Assembly: GCA_963784995.1 (NCBI GenBank)
Contig: CAWATZ010000008.1
Span: 156,170-220,169 of the forward strand
Direction of reading: 5' to 3'
DNA length: 64,000 nucleotides
Source: CAWATZ01 sp963784995
GTDB lineage: Bacteria > Planctomycetota > Planctomycetia > Gemmatales > Gemmataceae
The position numbers were made by a program, and so were the translations under genes. This document shows positions 43,739 to 52,385 of this stretch, piece by piece; position 1 is the first letter of the stretch; each line of letters opens with the position of its first letter. The notes under the pieces were generated by a model. It did no database searches, was not told where the DNA came from, and saw only the letters and a program-made list of their open reading frames with translations.

Positions 43739-45286
43739 TCAAGCATACCGCAGGCGTAACCGTCGCGCCTGCGGCGGCAGGGCCTTCTGCCAGGGACTGA
43801 CCAGCTGAACGATGCCCGAAGCAAACACCAGCGACAGGCCCAGCCGCCAGTCGCCCGGCCGCAGCAGCAGGCCCAGGATCACGGCCCAGAACGTCGCCGC
43901 CAGGATCGGAACCAGGCTGAAACGCTGCGACCGACGCCGATCCGTGCTCCGCCACCAGCGCAGGGCAAACAGGGCCAGGCCGTAGTAAGCCACAAAGCTG
44001 GTTTCCGTCACCATCGAGGACGGGAGCAAGACCATTAACTGGGATGGTTCGCCCCCGCCAGGAGCCGGTGGGGCGGCCAGGTGCGTGAACGGCAAGCCCC
44101 AGCCTTCGATCCACAAGGCCAGCACCCCCAGGACCATGCCCAGGAACAGCATCACCACCCGCCGGGACCAGGAATCGCCCCGCCGTTCCGTCCACACCTT
44201 GGACGGGACCAGCACGGCCCAGCAGGCCGCGACCGTCAGGAAAAAGAGGCCGCCGATCTGGGCCATCTCATGCACCTGACCCAGGGTCGCCCAGGTGGCC
44301 ACGACCAGGGCGGTGAAGATCACCGACAGGATCATCGAGCCGGAAAGCTCGCCGATCAGGCCCCGCGCCGATACCGCCGGCAGCGCCGTCAGCACCGGCT
44401 GCTCCCGAGAGTCGTTCCGGACAGGCTCCACGGGGACCGCGCGGGCGACGGGCGGCAGCGGAGCCGGTTTGGGTTGCGGGGCGGCGCGCAGCGGCTCGCC
44501 GGCGATCGCCTCAACCGCACGGGCCATCTCGACCATGCTGCCCTGGCGGTGCGCCGGGTTCTTGGCCAGGGCGCGGGCCACAATCGGAGCATACTCGGCC
44601 GGCAGCTTGCTCAGGTCGGGAGACGCCGTCAGATGCTTCATCAGGATCTCGCCGGTGCTCTCGCCCTCGAATGGCACCCGGCCCGTCAGCATCTCGTAGA
44701 GGATCACGCCGGCCGCGTAAATGTCGATCTGCTTGTTGTAGTTGCCTGTGGAGATTTCCGGGGCCATGTAGTGGACCGTGCCGACGCTCTGCGTCTGGGC
44801 GGTCCGCTGGCTGGCGCCGATCGACTTGCTCAGGCCGTAATCGCCGACCTTGAGGATGCCGTTCTCCAGGAAGATGTTGCCCGGCTTCAGGTCGCGATGG
44901 ACGATGCCCTGATCGTGCAGATGAGCCACGGCACGCGCCAGGGCCAGGAACCACTCGCGCACCAGCTCGCGCGGCAACCCCTTGGGATGGCGGGCCAGCA
45001 CGGAGCTGAACGTCTCGCCGGCCACGTACTCCATGATGACCCACTGGTCGCCCTGGCAGTCGGTCTTGAGGTCGTAGAGGTGAACCAGGTTGGGGTGCTT
45101 CAGGTTCAGGCACTGGACCACCCCACGCAGTTCGATCTCCTGGTTGCCCTTGATCTGCTTGAGGGCCACCTCCTTGCCGCCATCGCTGACGGCCAGGTAA
45201 ACCTCGCCAAAGCCCCCCCGGCCGATGCCGCGCTTCAGGGTGTACCCTTCCAGGGGACGCTGTCCGGAACTGTAGGTGAACCGCAT
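43739..45286 (-). CDS. Ser/Thr protein kinase with membrane domain
   Basis: This 515-residue protein has a Hanks-type kinase domain in the first 270 residues: glycine loop 'GRGGFGEVY', Lys in 'ALKQIKG', catalytic 'HRDLKPGN', and 'DYG' in place of the usual DFG, then 'APEISTG'. A Pro-rich linker follows, then about seven membrane helices, which is unusual for this family and suggests a sensing or transport-like role. GGGAGG lies just before the ATG. The TPR-FHA gene 50 nt upstream is a likely phospho-reader partner. Confidence 0.88.
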   Translation of the reverse strand: MRFTYSSGQRPLEGYTLKRGIGRGGFGEVYLAVSDGGKEVALKQIKGNQEIELRGVVQCLNLKHPNLVHLYDLKTDCQGDQWVIMEYVAGETFSSVLARHPKGLPRELVREWFLALARAVAHLHDQGIVHRDLKPGNIFLENGILKVGDYGLSKSIGASQRTAQTQSVGTVHYMAPEISTGNYNKQIDIYAAGVILYEMLTGRVPFEGESTGEILMKHLTASPDLSKLPAEYAPIVARALAKNPAHRQGSMVEMARAVEAIAGEPLRAAPQPKPAPLPPVARAVPVEPVRNDSREQPVLTALPAVSARGLIGELSGSMILSVIFTALVVATWATLGQVHEMAQIGGLFFLTVAACWAVLVPSKVWTERRGDSWSRRVVMLFLGMVLGVLALWIEGWGLPFTHLAAPPAPGGGEPSQLMVLLPSSMVTETSFVAYYGLALFALRWWRSTDRRRSQRFSLVPILAATFWAVILGLLLRPGDWRLGLSLVFASGIVQLVSPWQKALPPQARRLRLRYA

Positions 45287-45336
45287 AGACCCTCCCTTTG
45301 GGTCGAATCCACTCCACCCCGATCTCTCTACCCTTA

Positions 45337-46698
45337 CTACCCCAGCCGGGGGCCCGCGGGTTCCACGGTGAAGGCACATTCTCCGGCCAGGACCGACGCC
45401 GTGGCGTCCAGCAGGCAACGGCCGGTCGAGGCCTCGCCGTTGATCGTCAGCGGACCGCCCCAGCGGATGCCGAGCCGATCCTTGTTGCGGAACAGGATAA
45501 TAGGCTCCTTCAGCTCGGGCACTGTCACGTGGACCTGCGAACCCGGTCCCAGGACCAGCGTGTCGGCCATCAGCAGAGCGGCGTCCAGGGCCAGCGGCAG
45601 CCGATGACCGCTGACCAGTTCCAGCCGGGCCGACAGGCTCACCGGCGCGGGCTGGCGAAAGAGCAGCTGACAAGACGAACCCAGCGTGATCCGGTCCTCG
45701 GGCCGCAGCAGGGCCTGCGAGGTGGGCCGGCCGTTGACCTGGGTCGGGCGCATCGCCTCCAGCAGGTAGCCCTCCTTGTCCCGGGTCAGCGTGGCGTGCA
45801 TCCGCGACACGTCGGCGACCAGCGGCACGTCCACGCAGGAACCCGGTGCCGCCTGCCCCAGCATCACCCGGCTGCCCATGCAGATCAGGTAACCCCCGAT
45901 CCCGTCGATCCACAACAGGTAGCGCGGCGCTGGACCCCCTTCGCCGACCGCCTGGTTGGGTTGCGGCATTGCCGTGATCGTTCGAGCCGGGAGTGTGGCC
46001 GGCTCGACGGCCTTCCACGCCTGGGAACGCATCCGGCGGGCTTCCGGGTGGTTGGGGGCGAGGACCAGCACCTGACCGGCCAGATCAATCACCTCGGGCC
46101 AGCGTCCCTGAGTACACACCTCGTTCAGCCGCACCAGCAAGGCGTCACAAGTTTGGCGGCGCTGTTCCAGTTCGTTCTGGTACTGCTCCAGCAGCTTGAC
46201 CGGAGTGGGCAGCAGCTTGCGGACCTTCTCGAAGGTCTCGCGAGCAGCGGCAAACTCGCCCCGGTCCGCCAGTTCCCGGCTGTGCTGCCAGGCCTTGATC
46301 GCTTCATCCAGGACGCCCAGCTCCGAGAGCGTGACGCCCCGGCCACGGTAGCGGGCGATGGCTTCCTCGGCCCGGCGCAGGTCGCCGGTCTGGAGCATGG
46401 CCCGCACCTCGGCCACGGCCAGCCGATTGAGGGCTTGCCGCAACCGCTCGACGCCGCGCTCGCCCGTTTGCAGGGCCTCGGCCTGGAGCAGATCGCGCCA
46501 GGCCGCCTCAGCGTCATCCACTTTGAGCCGGCGCTCGCCGCGCTCGGCGAAGGCACCCGCCAGGTTCAGCACCAGGGCCGGGTGCTTGCGATGGCCGTGC
46601 GCGGCGGGCTGGCTCAGAAGCCGCTGGGCTTCTTCGAGGCGACCCGTCCGGATCGCCTCTTGAGCTTGCCGTAAGGTCAGCCACGCAAAGCCAAGCAT
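45337..46698 (-). CDS. TPR and FHA domain protein
   Basis: This 453-residue protein has an N-terminal TPR-like helical half (about 1-230) and a C-terminal forkhead-associated half: a first FHA-like domain at about 265-350 ('VMLGQ', 'VSRMHATLTRD', 'TQVNGRPT') and a second, more degenerate FHA-like region after it. FHA domains bind phosphothreonine, so it is probably the adaptor of the adjacent Ser/Thr kinase. No signal peptide. Confidence 0.85.
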   Translation of the reverse strand: MLGFAWLTLRQAQEAIRTGRLEEAQRLLSQPAAHGHRKHPALVLNLAGAFAERGERRLKVDDAEAAWRDLLQAEALQTGERGVERLRQALNRLAVAEVRAMLQTGDLRRAEEAIARYRGRGVTLSELGVLDEAIKAWQHSRELADRGEFAAARETFEKVRKLLPTPVKLLEQYQNELEQRRQTCDALLVRLNEVCTQGRWPEVIDLAGQVLVLAPNHPEARRMRSQAWKAVEPATLPARTITAMPQPNQAVGEGGPAPRYLLWIDGIGGYLICMGSRVMLGQAAPGSCVDVPLVADVSRMHATLTRDKEGYLLEAMRPTQVNGRPTSQALLRPEDRITLGSSCQLLFRQPAPVSLSARLELVSGHRLPLALDAALLMADTLVLGPGSQVHVTVPELKEPIILFRNKDRLGIRWGGPLTINGEASTGRCLLDATASVLAGECAFTVEPAGPRLG

Positions 46699-46727
46699 GA
46701 GTTGTTTCGTGCCTCCCCTCGCTCCCC

Positions 46728-46775
46728 CCTCCGTTACGAGCCGCCGGGTTTGTCCCGGCGGCTCGTAACGGAGGG
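46728..46775. repeat. palindrome between FHA and coiled-coil genes
   Basis: Perfect arms of about 21 bp (CCTCCGTTACGAGCCGCCGG and its complement) with a short loop lie between two genes of the minus-strand cluster. It may separate or attenuate their transcripts. Confidence 0.75.
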
Positions 46776-46803
46776 ACGGAGACAGGTCCTGAAACCGTGC
46801 GGC

Positions 46804-47604
46804 TTACTGGTCGCCAGCAACATCGTTGAGGACGGCCTTGGCCGCCTTGATGCTCTCGACCCGGGAGCGGGCAGTGTCCTTGGCCGGCTCCGTGCTGGGG
46901 GCCGGGGTCAGACCGTAGCGGGCCAATTTCTCGGCCTTGATCTCCTCCTCGGCCAGCAGCGACTTGAGGTTGCGCGCCAGGGTTTCGCACTTGCTCACCT
47001 GGGTGTCGTTGACCGGCACGCTGTTATCGACCTGCTTGAGCCGCAGGTTCTCCAGCTGCGCTTCCATCTGAGCGACCAGGGTGGTCAGCTCTTCCTTCTT
47101 GGACTGGATCTTCTTGATCCGCTGATCGGCCAGCTCCAGTTGCTCCACCTTGACCTTGAGGTTTTGCTCCTTCAGCTTGAGGGTCTGCTTGCCGTTCTCA
47201 TAGGCGGTCTTGAGACTCTCCAGCTTGATCTGGGCCACCTCGGGCGAGTAGCTCTGTTCGTGGAAGGAAACCCGGGTGCTGTTGCTCTCCAGCGCCTCGA
47301 TCAGGGTGTACATGTCCTTCTTGCGGGTTTCCTGCACGGCCTTGAGGGCCTTGACGTCGCCATCCAGGTCGCGGAAGATCACTTCCTGCTTGACCAGGCT
47401 GTTGACCGCCGCCCGGATGTCGTTGTCGATCTTGCCGATCTCCAACTTGAGCTGCTTGATGCGCGTCTCCGGCGGGACTTGCCGGGAGCACCAGGCGCCG
47501 GCGTCCTTCCACCAGACCTGCATCAGACTGCCCAGGTCCGTCTTCTTCAGGATCACCAGACCGACCACCACGGCGGCCGCCGCAATCACCAGTTTTTTGA
47601 GCAT
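46804..47604 (-). CDS. membrane-anchored coiled-coil protein
   Basis: This 266-residue protein has one N-terminal membrane helix (MLKKLVIAAAAVVVGLVIL) followed by an almost uninterrupted coiled coil (about 45-235) and a short tail. Two cysteines sit in the coil region. It is probably a periplasmic or cytoplasmic spacer or scaffold; the first gene of the cluster with the FHA and kinase genes. Confidence 0.75.
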   Translation of the reverse strand: MLKKLVIAAAAVVVGLVILKKTDLGSLMQVWWKDAGAWCSRQVPPETRIKQLKLEIGKIDNDIRAAVNSLVKQEVIFRDLDGDVKALKAVQETRKKDMYTLIEALESNSTRVSFHEQSYSPEVAQIKLESLKTAYENGKQTLKLKEQNLKVKVEQLELADQRIKKIQSKKEELTTLVAQMEAQLENLRLKQVDNSVPVNDTQVSKCETLARNLKSLLAEEEIKAEKLARYGLTPAPSTEPAKDTARSRVESIKAAKAVLNDVAGDQ

Positions 47605-48105
47605 GATGCTGAACCCCTTTCCAGTACAAACATCGGAAACACGTGTGAGGAGAGGAGACCACCATTGTATTCGGTCAGCACCTCCTTATCTGTAGTTCGC
47701 TGGCCGAATGCACGGATTTAACTTCCGTGAAGAAAAAAGCGGGTTCCCTCCAATCCTGTCATCATCCCGATCCGGACGCTCGGAATCAACCCATTTTGCC
47801 GGATGTGAAATTGTTGTGGGGTGGAGAGGGATTTCACCTCGACCCCACAAGGCGATTCTACGCGGCAGGCGGGGTCGTTGCCAGCGTGGGAAGCGGATCG
47901 ACCGTTGCCGCCGTTTGGTTTCGGTGGCTGGGGGCGAGGGGAGCGCCGCGGCCTGTCACGGAGACCGGACCGCGAAACATCCGTTTGCTATCGGTCCCGG
48001 TCGCGAATAGGCAGCATCGGGCAGCATCCACGGGTGGCCTGGCTGCCACGCGGCGATCAGCGGCGCTGCGTTCGCCTCCAGGTTGGCCCAGCCCACGCCA
48101 GGTCA
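47605..48105. other. intergenic stretch without credible gene
   Basis: About 500 nt upstream of the coiled-coil gene. Open frames on both strands here lack ribosome sites and look like shadows. Probably holds the promoter of the minus-strand cluster, but no box could be assigned safely. Confidence 0.4.
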
Positions 48106-48357
48106 TCAACTCGCCTTCTGCGGCTTCAAGGTCAAATCCAGCGGAGCAGCAATGCCGAATTCATGCAGAACGCTCCGGACAAGGGCAAGATGATGGGGGA
48201 TCACCGGGTCGCCAAGACCCGTATCCGGAAGGTAAACCGAGGCCCCTGTGCCGCTGTGCTTGTAGATCCTTGCCTTCCCTTCCACAGTGCGAACGGTAAA
48301 ACCGAGGGCTCGCAGTTCCTCGTCCAGTTGACTGTACGTCATCGGCGCTTCAGGCAT
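48106..48357 (-). CDS. small hypothetical protein
   Basis: This 83-residue protein begins MPEAPMTYSQLDEELRAL and has a HicA-like mixed alpha/beta look ('GKARIYKHSGTGASVYLPD'), but the HicA signature is not clear. Its start lies inside the end of the DUF4365 gene, so the two are coupled and may form one unit. It could be an antitoxin or a cofactor of the nuclease-like partner (inference). Confidence 0.6.
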   Translation of the reverse strand: MPEAPMTYSQLDEELRALGFTVRTVEGKARIYKHSGTGASVYLPDTGLGDPVIPHHLALVRSVLHEFGIAAPLDLTLKPQKAS

Positions 48358-48937
48358 GATGCACCCTCCCCTCCAGTTGGTCCAGGATCTTTTGTTTGAG
48401 CCGTCTCCACCTTGCAACTGTCCTTCGGGTCACCCGCTGCTTCGTCGGGATGCGAACGCGGACTGTTCTGGCCCCTTTCCTGGGCTTCCCCGACTTTTTC
48501 TCCGCGAAGTGTCTCTGTACGTAAAGCCAGAAGGCGCATCTTCGGGCAGCATCGAACAAAATCAAGATGACCGGCATCGGTTCCGACTTCCAGCGATTGT
48601 AGTCCCGAATGTCCAGGTCGTGGCGGTAGCCGCCCTTGCTTTCCGGGAGAGATTCGGACGCTTTGAGCTGCAAGAACACCGTTCCCTCTTCGGCGTATCC
48701 CAGCTCATCGTAGGTGAACAGAAACAAATCGTATCCGTAGTCGCTTTCTGCTCTCTGGGCTGTGTGCCCTTCATCAATGATGAAGCGCTCGACGTAATTG
48801 ACACTTTGAGCGGCAATGACGTGTTCCCGCGTCCTCCGCTTCCGCAACGGAACCCCTGAAGTCGGCACGCCGATTCCTTTCTGGCCTCTTGAATTCCCAT
48901 CTCCTCTTGATTCTACCGCGACACGACCCGGGGACAC
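48350..48937 (-). CDS. DUF4365 domain protein
   Basis: The 195-residue frame contains the DUF4365 pattern: 'VNYVERFIIDEGHTAQRAESDYGYDLFLF' (in two halves) and 'EEGTVFLQLKAS'. The D...QxK arrangement is like the PD-(D/E)XK nuclease fold, so a nuclease-like role is predicted. The C-terminal quarter is very basic. The start is uncertain; the first 25 residues are low-complexity and a later GTG could be used. It overlaps the small downstream gene. Confidence 0.7.
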   Translation of the reverse strand: MSPGRVAVESRGDGNSRGQKGIGVPTSGVPLRKRRTREHVIAAQSVNYVERFIIDEGHTAQRAESDYGYDLFLFTYDELGYAEEGTVFLQLKASESLPESKGGYRHDLDIRDYNRWKSEPMPVILILFDAARRCAFWLYVQRHFAEKKSGKPRKGARTVRVRIPTKQRVTRRTVARWRRLKQKILDQLEGRVHHA

Positions 48938-49012
48938 AGCCGAGAAATCCCTTTCCCTTCAATCCACATCACCGCGGAGCAGGGATCGGGTTGACAACCC
49001 GGGGTGGAGTTC

Positions 49013-49312
49013 TCATTCTCCCAGCAGCGCCGCCACCTTCGCCTCCAGCTCCGCTCGGCCCACGCCGCGGATCAGGAACTTCTTCTCCCGGCTGGTCTGC
49101 CCGCTGAGCAGTTCCACCTGCGACCGCTTGACGCCCAGCGCTTCGCGCAGCACCTCGACCAGCGCCTGATTGGCCCGGCCGTCTTCCGGCGGCGCGGTCA
49201 CGGCCACCTTGAGCGCCCCGTTCTGCTCGCCCAGTACGCCGTTGCGCCTCGCCCCCGCTTGGGCACGCACCGGCAGCACCAGGCCCTCGGCGTGATCGGT
49301 GATGGCGATCAT
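49013..49312 (-). CDS. yggU: YggU/DUF167 family protein
   Basis: This 99-residue protein has the DUF167 signature: 'PVRAQAGARRNGVLG', 'LKVAVTAPPEDGRANQAL' and 'VELLSGQTSREKKFLI'. Its function is unknown, but it is widely found next to yggS. The ATG overlaps the yggS stop by 4 nt (ATGA), so they are translationally coupled. Confidence 0.88.
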   Translation of the reverse strand: MIAITDHAEGLVLPVRAQAGARRNGVLGEQNGALKVAVTAPPEDGRANQALVEVLREALGVKRSQVELLSGQTSREKKFLIRGVGRAELEAKVAALLGE

Positions 49313-50019
49313 GCTTCCTCTCCTTCCGCCGGCAGGTCGCCCAGCAACACCGTCCCCAGGCGGATCAGCGTCGCTCCTTCTTCCACCGCCACCTCGTAGT
49401 CGTTGCTCATCCCCATCGACAGACAGTCCAGCCGGTGCCTCTCTCCCACCGCCTGCTGCAAGCGATCGCGCAGGCCGCGCAAGAGAGCGAACGTGGGCCG
49501 GCAGCACTGGGGATCTTCCTCGAACGCAGCCATTGTCATCAGCCCCCGGACGCGCACGTGGCGGAGCCGAATCAGCGGGTCGGCCAGGGCGGGAACCTCG
49601 TCGGGGCGAAAGCCGTGTTTGGACTCCTCGCCGCTGGCGTTGACCTCCAGCAGAACGTCCACCGGCTGGCCCAGCTGGTCCAGCGCTTCCAGCAGCCGCA
49701 GGCTATCGACCGAGTGGATCAGGCGGACCAGGGGCACGGTGCGCTCGATCTTGTTGCGCTGGAGATGGCCGATCAGGTGCCAGCGGACCGTGGACGGCAG
49801 GGCCGGGGCCTTGCGCCACAGCTCCTGCGGCCGATTCTCGCCCAGGTCGAGCAGGCCCAGCGGCGGCAACAGCCCGGCCACGTCGGGGGACACGGTCTTG
49901 GTCACGGCGATCAGGGTCACCTCGGAGCGAGACCGACCTCCGCGGCGGCAGGCACCGGCGAGGCGATCTTCCACGGCGGCCAGGCGTTCGGTCAGGATTC
50001 GTTGCAGATGCTTGTTCAC
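49309..50019 (-). CDS. yggS: YggS-type PLP homeostasis protein
   Basis: This 236-residue single-domain TIM-barrel protein binds pyridoxal phosphate and keeps vitamin B6 and amino-acid balance. The PLP lysine is in 'LIAVTKTV' (near residue 40); 'WHLIGHLQRNK', 'EESKHGF', 'GLMTM' and 'LSMGMSNDYEVAV' are all as in the family. It is coupled to yggU downstream. Confidence 0.93.
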   Translation of the reverse strand: MNKHLQRILTERLAAVEDRLAGACRRGGRSRSEVTLIAVTKTVSPDVAGLLPPLGLLDLGENRPQELWRKAPALPSTVRWHLIGHLQRNKIERTVPLVRLIHSVDSLRLLEALDQLGQPVDVLLEVNASGEESKHGFRPDEVPALADPLIRLRHVRVRGLMTMAAFEEDPQCCRPTFALLRGLRDRLQQAVGERHRLDCLSMGMSNDYEVAVEEGATLIRLGTVLLGDLPAEGEEA

Positions 50020-50114
50020 GCCGTGCCTTCCTTATGCGAGAACCGTGGCTAACCTCACCCCTGCTCGCTAGGATAACCCCCTGACCAGGGAAGGTGAAGA
50101 CGACCCGCCGCGGC

Positions 50115-50169
50115 AGGACGGCTCTCCCGAGCCGTCTGGCGAGAAGAGACGGCTCGGGAGAGCCGTCCT
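50115..50169. repeat. palindrome, family C copy 2
   Basis: Perfect 23-bp arms (AGGACGGCTCTCCCGAGCCG and its complement) lie upstream of the DUF1015 gene. Compared with the copy at 13524-13580, a T-A pair is replaced by C-G in both arms, so pairing is kept while sequence changes. Confidence 0.85.
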
Positions 50170-50198
50170 ACTCTTGCAATTGCAGAAAGGATTTTCTC

Positions 50199-51509
50199 AT
50201 GGCAGACGTTCGTGCCTTCCGCGCTTACCGCTACGACCTGGGCCGGGTCGGCAATCTCAGCGACGTGATTGCTCCGCCTTACGACGTGATCGACAACCCC
50301 TTGCAGGAAGCCCTGTACCGCCGCAGCCCCTACAACGTGATTCGGCTGATCCTCAACAAGGAGCTGCCCACCGACACCGAGAACGACAACCGCTACACCC
50401 GATCGGCCCGCTGTCTGCACGACTTCCTGGCCGAGGACATCCTTCTCCAGGACTCGGCCCGGTCGCTCTACGTTTACAACCAGGACTTCGAGGTCGAGGG
50501 CCAGCGCTGCACCCGGCGCGGTTTCCTGGCCCGGGTGCGGCTGGAACCGTTCGGCAGCGGCCGGATCTATCCTCACGAGCAGACAATGTCCGGCCCCAAG
50601 GCCGACCGGCTGAAACTGTTCCGGGCGACGGCCATGAACCTCAGTCCGGTGTTCGGCCTCTACCCCGATCCGGAAGGGGCCGTGACGCGCACCCTGGAAT
50701 CGGCGGTCGGCCGGGCCCTGCCGCTGCAGGCCACCGATCACCTGGGCGTCGTCAGCAAGCTCTGGCCGGTCAGCGATCAGCACGCTCTCAGCACCGTCAA
50801 GGGGCTGATGGGACCAAAACCGGTGTTTATCGCCGACGGGCATCACCGTTACGAGACGGGCCTGCGCTACCTGGAGGAGCAGCGGCAGGCCGGGACGGTG
50901 CGCGACGACGAGTCGGCGGCCAACTTCATCCTGATGATGCTGGTCAGCATGAGCGACCCGGGCCTGATCATCCTGCCGACGCATCGGCTGATTTCGGGTC
51001 TGCCGGAGCTGCGGGCGGAGAAACTGGCCGAGATCCTGGGCGGATCGTTCAAGCTGGAGCGCATCGGCCAGGGTGAGAAGGGGGCCCGCGACACCTGGGA
51101 GAACATCGAGGCCGATGGCGGGCAGAACCTGCTGGGCCTGGGCACGGTGGCCGATGGTGTCTGGCAGCTGGCCCGCTTGCAGAACCCCGAGATGATGGAT
51201 CGGCTGGCGGCCGACCACAGCCCGGCGTGGCGCGGCCTGGCGGTCAGCATCCTCCACGTCCTGGTGCTGGACCACCTGATGACCGGCAAGGTCGGCGTCA
51301 AGGGCGAGTGCCGCTACGTCCATCTGCTGCGGGAAGTGACCGACAGCGTCGCGGCCCGGCAGTGCCAGCTGGCGGTGCTGGTGCCGCCGGCCACGATGGG
51401 GCACGTCGAGCAGATTGCCGGCAATCTGGAGAAAATGCCGCCGAAATCGACGTACTTCTATCCGAAGCTGCTCAGTGGGCTGGTGTTCAATCCGCTGAAG
51501 GGGAGTTAG
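50199..51509 (+). CDS. DUF1015 family protein
   Basis: This 436-residue protein matches the DUF1015 family: 'DVIAPPYDVID' at the start, 'SPYNVIRL', 'YPHEQTMSGPKADR', and 'FIADGHHRYETGLRY' in the middle, ending 'TYFYPKLLSGLVF'. From memory, members are sometimes annotated as SpoIIAA-like or lie near serine/glycerate metabolism; the function is not settled. AAGGA lies 8 nt before the ATG at 50199. Confidence 0.85.
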   Translation: MADVRAFRAYRYDLGRVGNLSDVIAPPYDVIDNPLQEALYRRSPYNVIRLILNKELPTDTENDNRYTRSARCLHDFLAEDILLQDSARSLYVYNQDFEVEGQRCTRRGFLARVRLEPFGSGRIYPHEQTMSGPKADRLKLFRATAMNLSPVFGLYPDPEGAVTRTLESAVGRALPLQATDHLGVVSKLWPVSDQHALSTVKGLMGPKPVFIADGHHRYETGLRYLEEQRQAGTVRDDESAANFILMMLVSMSDPGLIILPTHRLISGLPELRAEKLAEILGGSFKLERIGQGEKGARDTWENIEADGGQNLLGLGTVADGVWQLARLQNPEMMDRLAADHSPAWRGLAVSILHVLVLDHLMTGKVGVKGECRYVHLLREVTDSVAARQCQLAVLVPPATMGHVEQIAGNLEKMPPKSTYFYPKLLSGLVFNPLKGS

Positions 51510-51522
51510 CGGCTCCTTCTCT

Positions 51523-51576
51523 CTTTGATTTATCGTTTCGCGCTCGGTTGGTCCAGCGCGAAACGATAAATCAAAG
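51523..51576. terminator. perfect hairpin after the DUF1015 gene
   Basis: A 22-bp perfect stem (CTTTGATTTATCGTTTCGCGCT and its complement, 51523-51544 with 51555-51576) begins 13 nt after the stop codon. It is likely a bidirectional terminator for the two convergent genes. Confidence 0.7.
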
Positions 51577-51594
51577 ACATCCCCTCACCCCCAA

Positions 51595-51619
51595 CCCCTC
51601 TCCCCACCGGGGAGAGGGG
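51595..51619. repeat. G/C-rich hairpin repeat, copy 2
   Basis: CCCCTCTCCCC pairs with GGGGAGAGGGG; the left flank (CCCTCACCCCCAAC) is nearly the same as at the copy at 6009-6034. Confidence 0.7.
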
Positions 51620-51631
51620 AGAAGTGTTGTC

Positions 51632-52273
51632 TCACTTGATAAACTTCCCTGCCTCCTCCAGGAACCGGAGCGGCGGCACGAAGCCGACCAGCCGGCCCAC
51701 TTCCTTGCCGTCGCCATCGACGAAGACCATGCTGGGAATGGCATTGACCTTGTACTGCCGGGTCAGCTTGTCGTTGGCGTCGGTGTCGAGCTTGATGGCG
51801 ACGATCTTTTCCGTCAGGAACTGATGTACCTGATCCTCGAAAAAGGTCTGCTGCTCAAGCATCTTGCAGGGGCCACACCAGTCGGCACGGAAGTGGATCA
51901 TGACCACCTTCTTCTCGGTGCGGGCCTTTTCCAGGGCCTGATCGTGTGTGAGCGACTGAAAGGTCAACCGAAAAGGCTTGCGAGTCTGCTGGATTTGATC
52001 CAGCAATTCTGACGCCCGATGGACGACCTCCGGGTCCTTGCTGGTGACGGCGACTTGCAGGTCGGCCTCGGCTTCCAGGCCGGCCTCCTCCAGGTTTCGC
52101 GTCGCGGCCTCGCGGACCAGGAACTCGTCGTCGCCCAGGTCCTTGACCCAGCGGGCGATCTGCTCGCGGGTCTGCCTGGTGCGGACCTTGGCCCGGGGCA
52201 GGTCCGGCTGATGGGCCAGAAGAGTGGCGGCCAGAAGCAGAACGACGACCAAAGAAATGCGTGCGGCGGACAC
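51632..52273 (-). CDS. exported thioredoxin-domain protein
   Basis: This 213-residue protein starts at a GTG (52273) preceded by GGAG at 6 nt, and has a signal peptide (SAARISLVVVLLLAATLLA). A short HEAT-like helical segment ('QIARWVKDLGDDEFLVREAATR', split by a turn) precedes a thioredoxin domain with the active site 'WCGPCKM' and the cis-Pro 'AIPSMVFVD'. Probably a periplasmic disulfide oxidoreductase or reductant. Confidence 0.85.
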   Translation of the reverse strand: MSAARISLVVVLLLAATLLAHQPDLPRAKVRTRQTREQIARWVKDLGDDEFLVREAATRNLEEAGLEAEADLQVAVTSKDPEVVHRASELLDQIQQTRKPFRLTFQSLTHDQALEKARTEKKVVMIHFRADWCGPCKMLEQQTFFEDQVHQFLTEKIVAIKLDTDANDKLTRQYKVNAIPSMVFVDGDGKEVGRLVGFVPPLRFLEEAGKFIK

Positions 52274-52385
52274 GGGAGACTCCTGCGGGTTAATGCCTCC
52301 GTGCGCCGTCTGCCACGACGGCGACCCGAGGGGGTGGTATCCTACCCGCAGCGGTACGTCCGTGACAAGACCGGCCGGGGCCAGT

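Noticed and set aside
47727..48299. 190-codon plus-strand open frame before the DUF4365 region
   Set aside because: No ribosome site, unlikely composition and overlap with the better-supported minus-strand genes.
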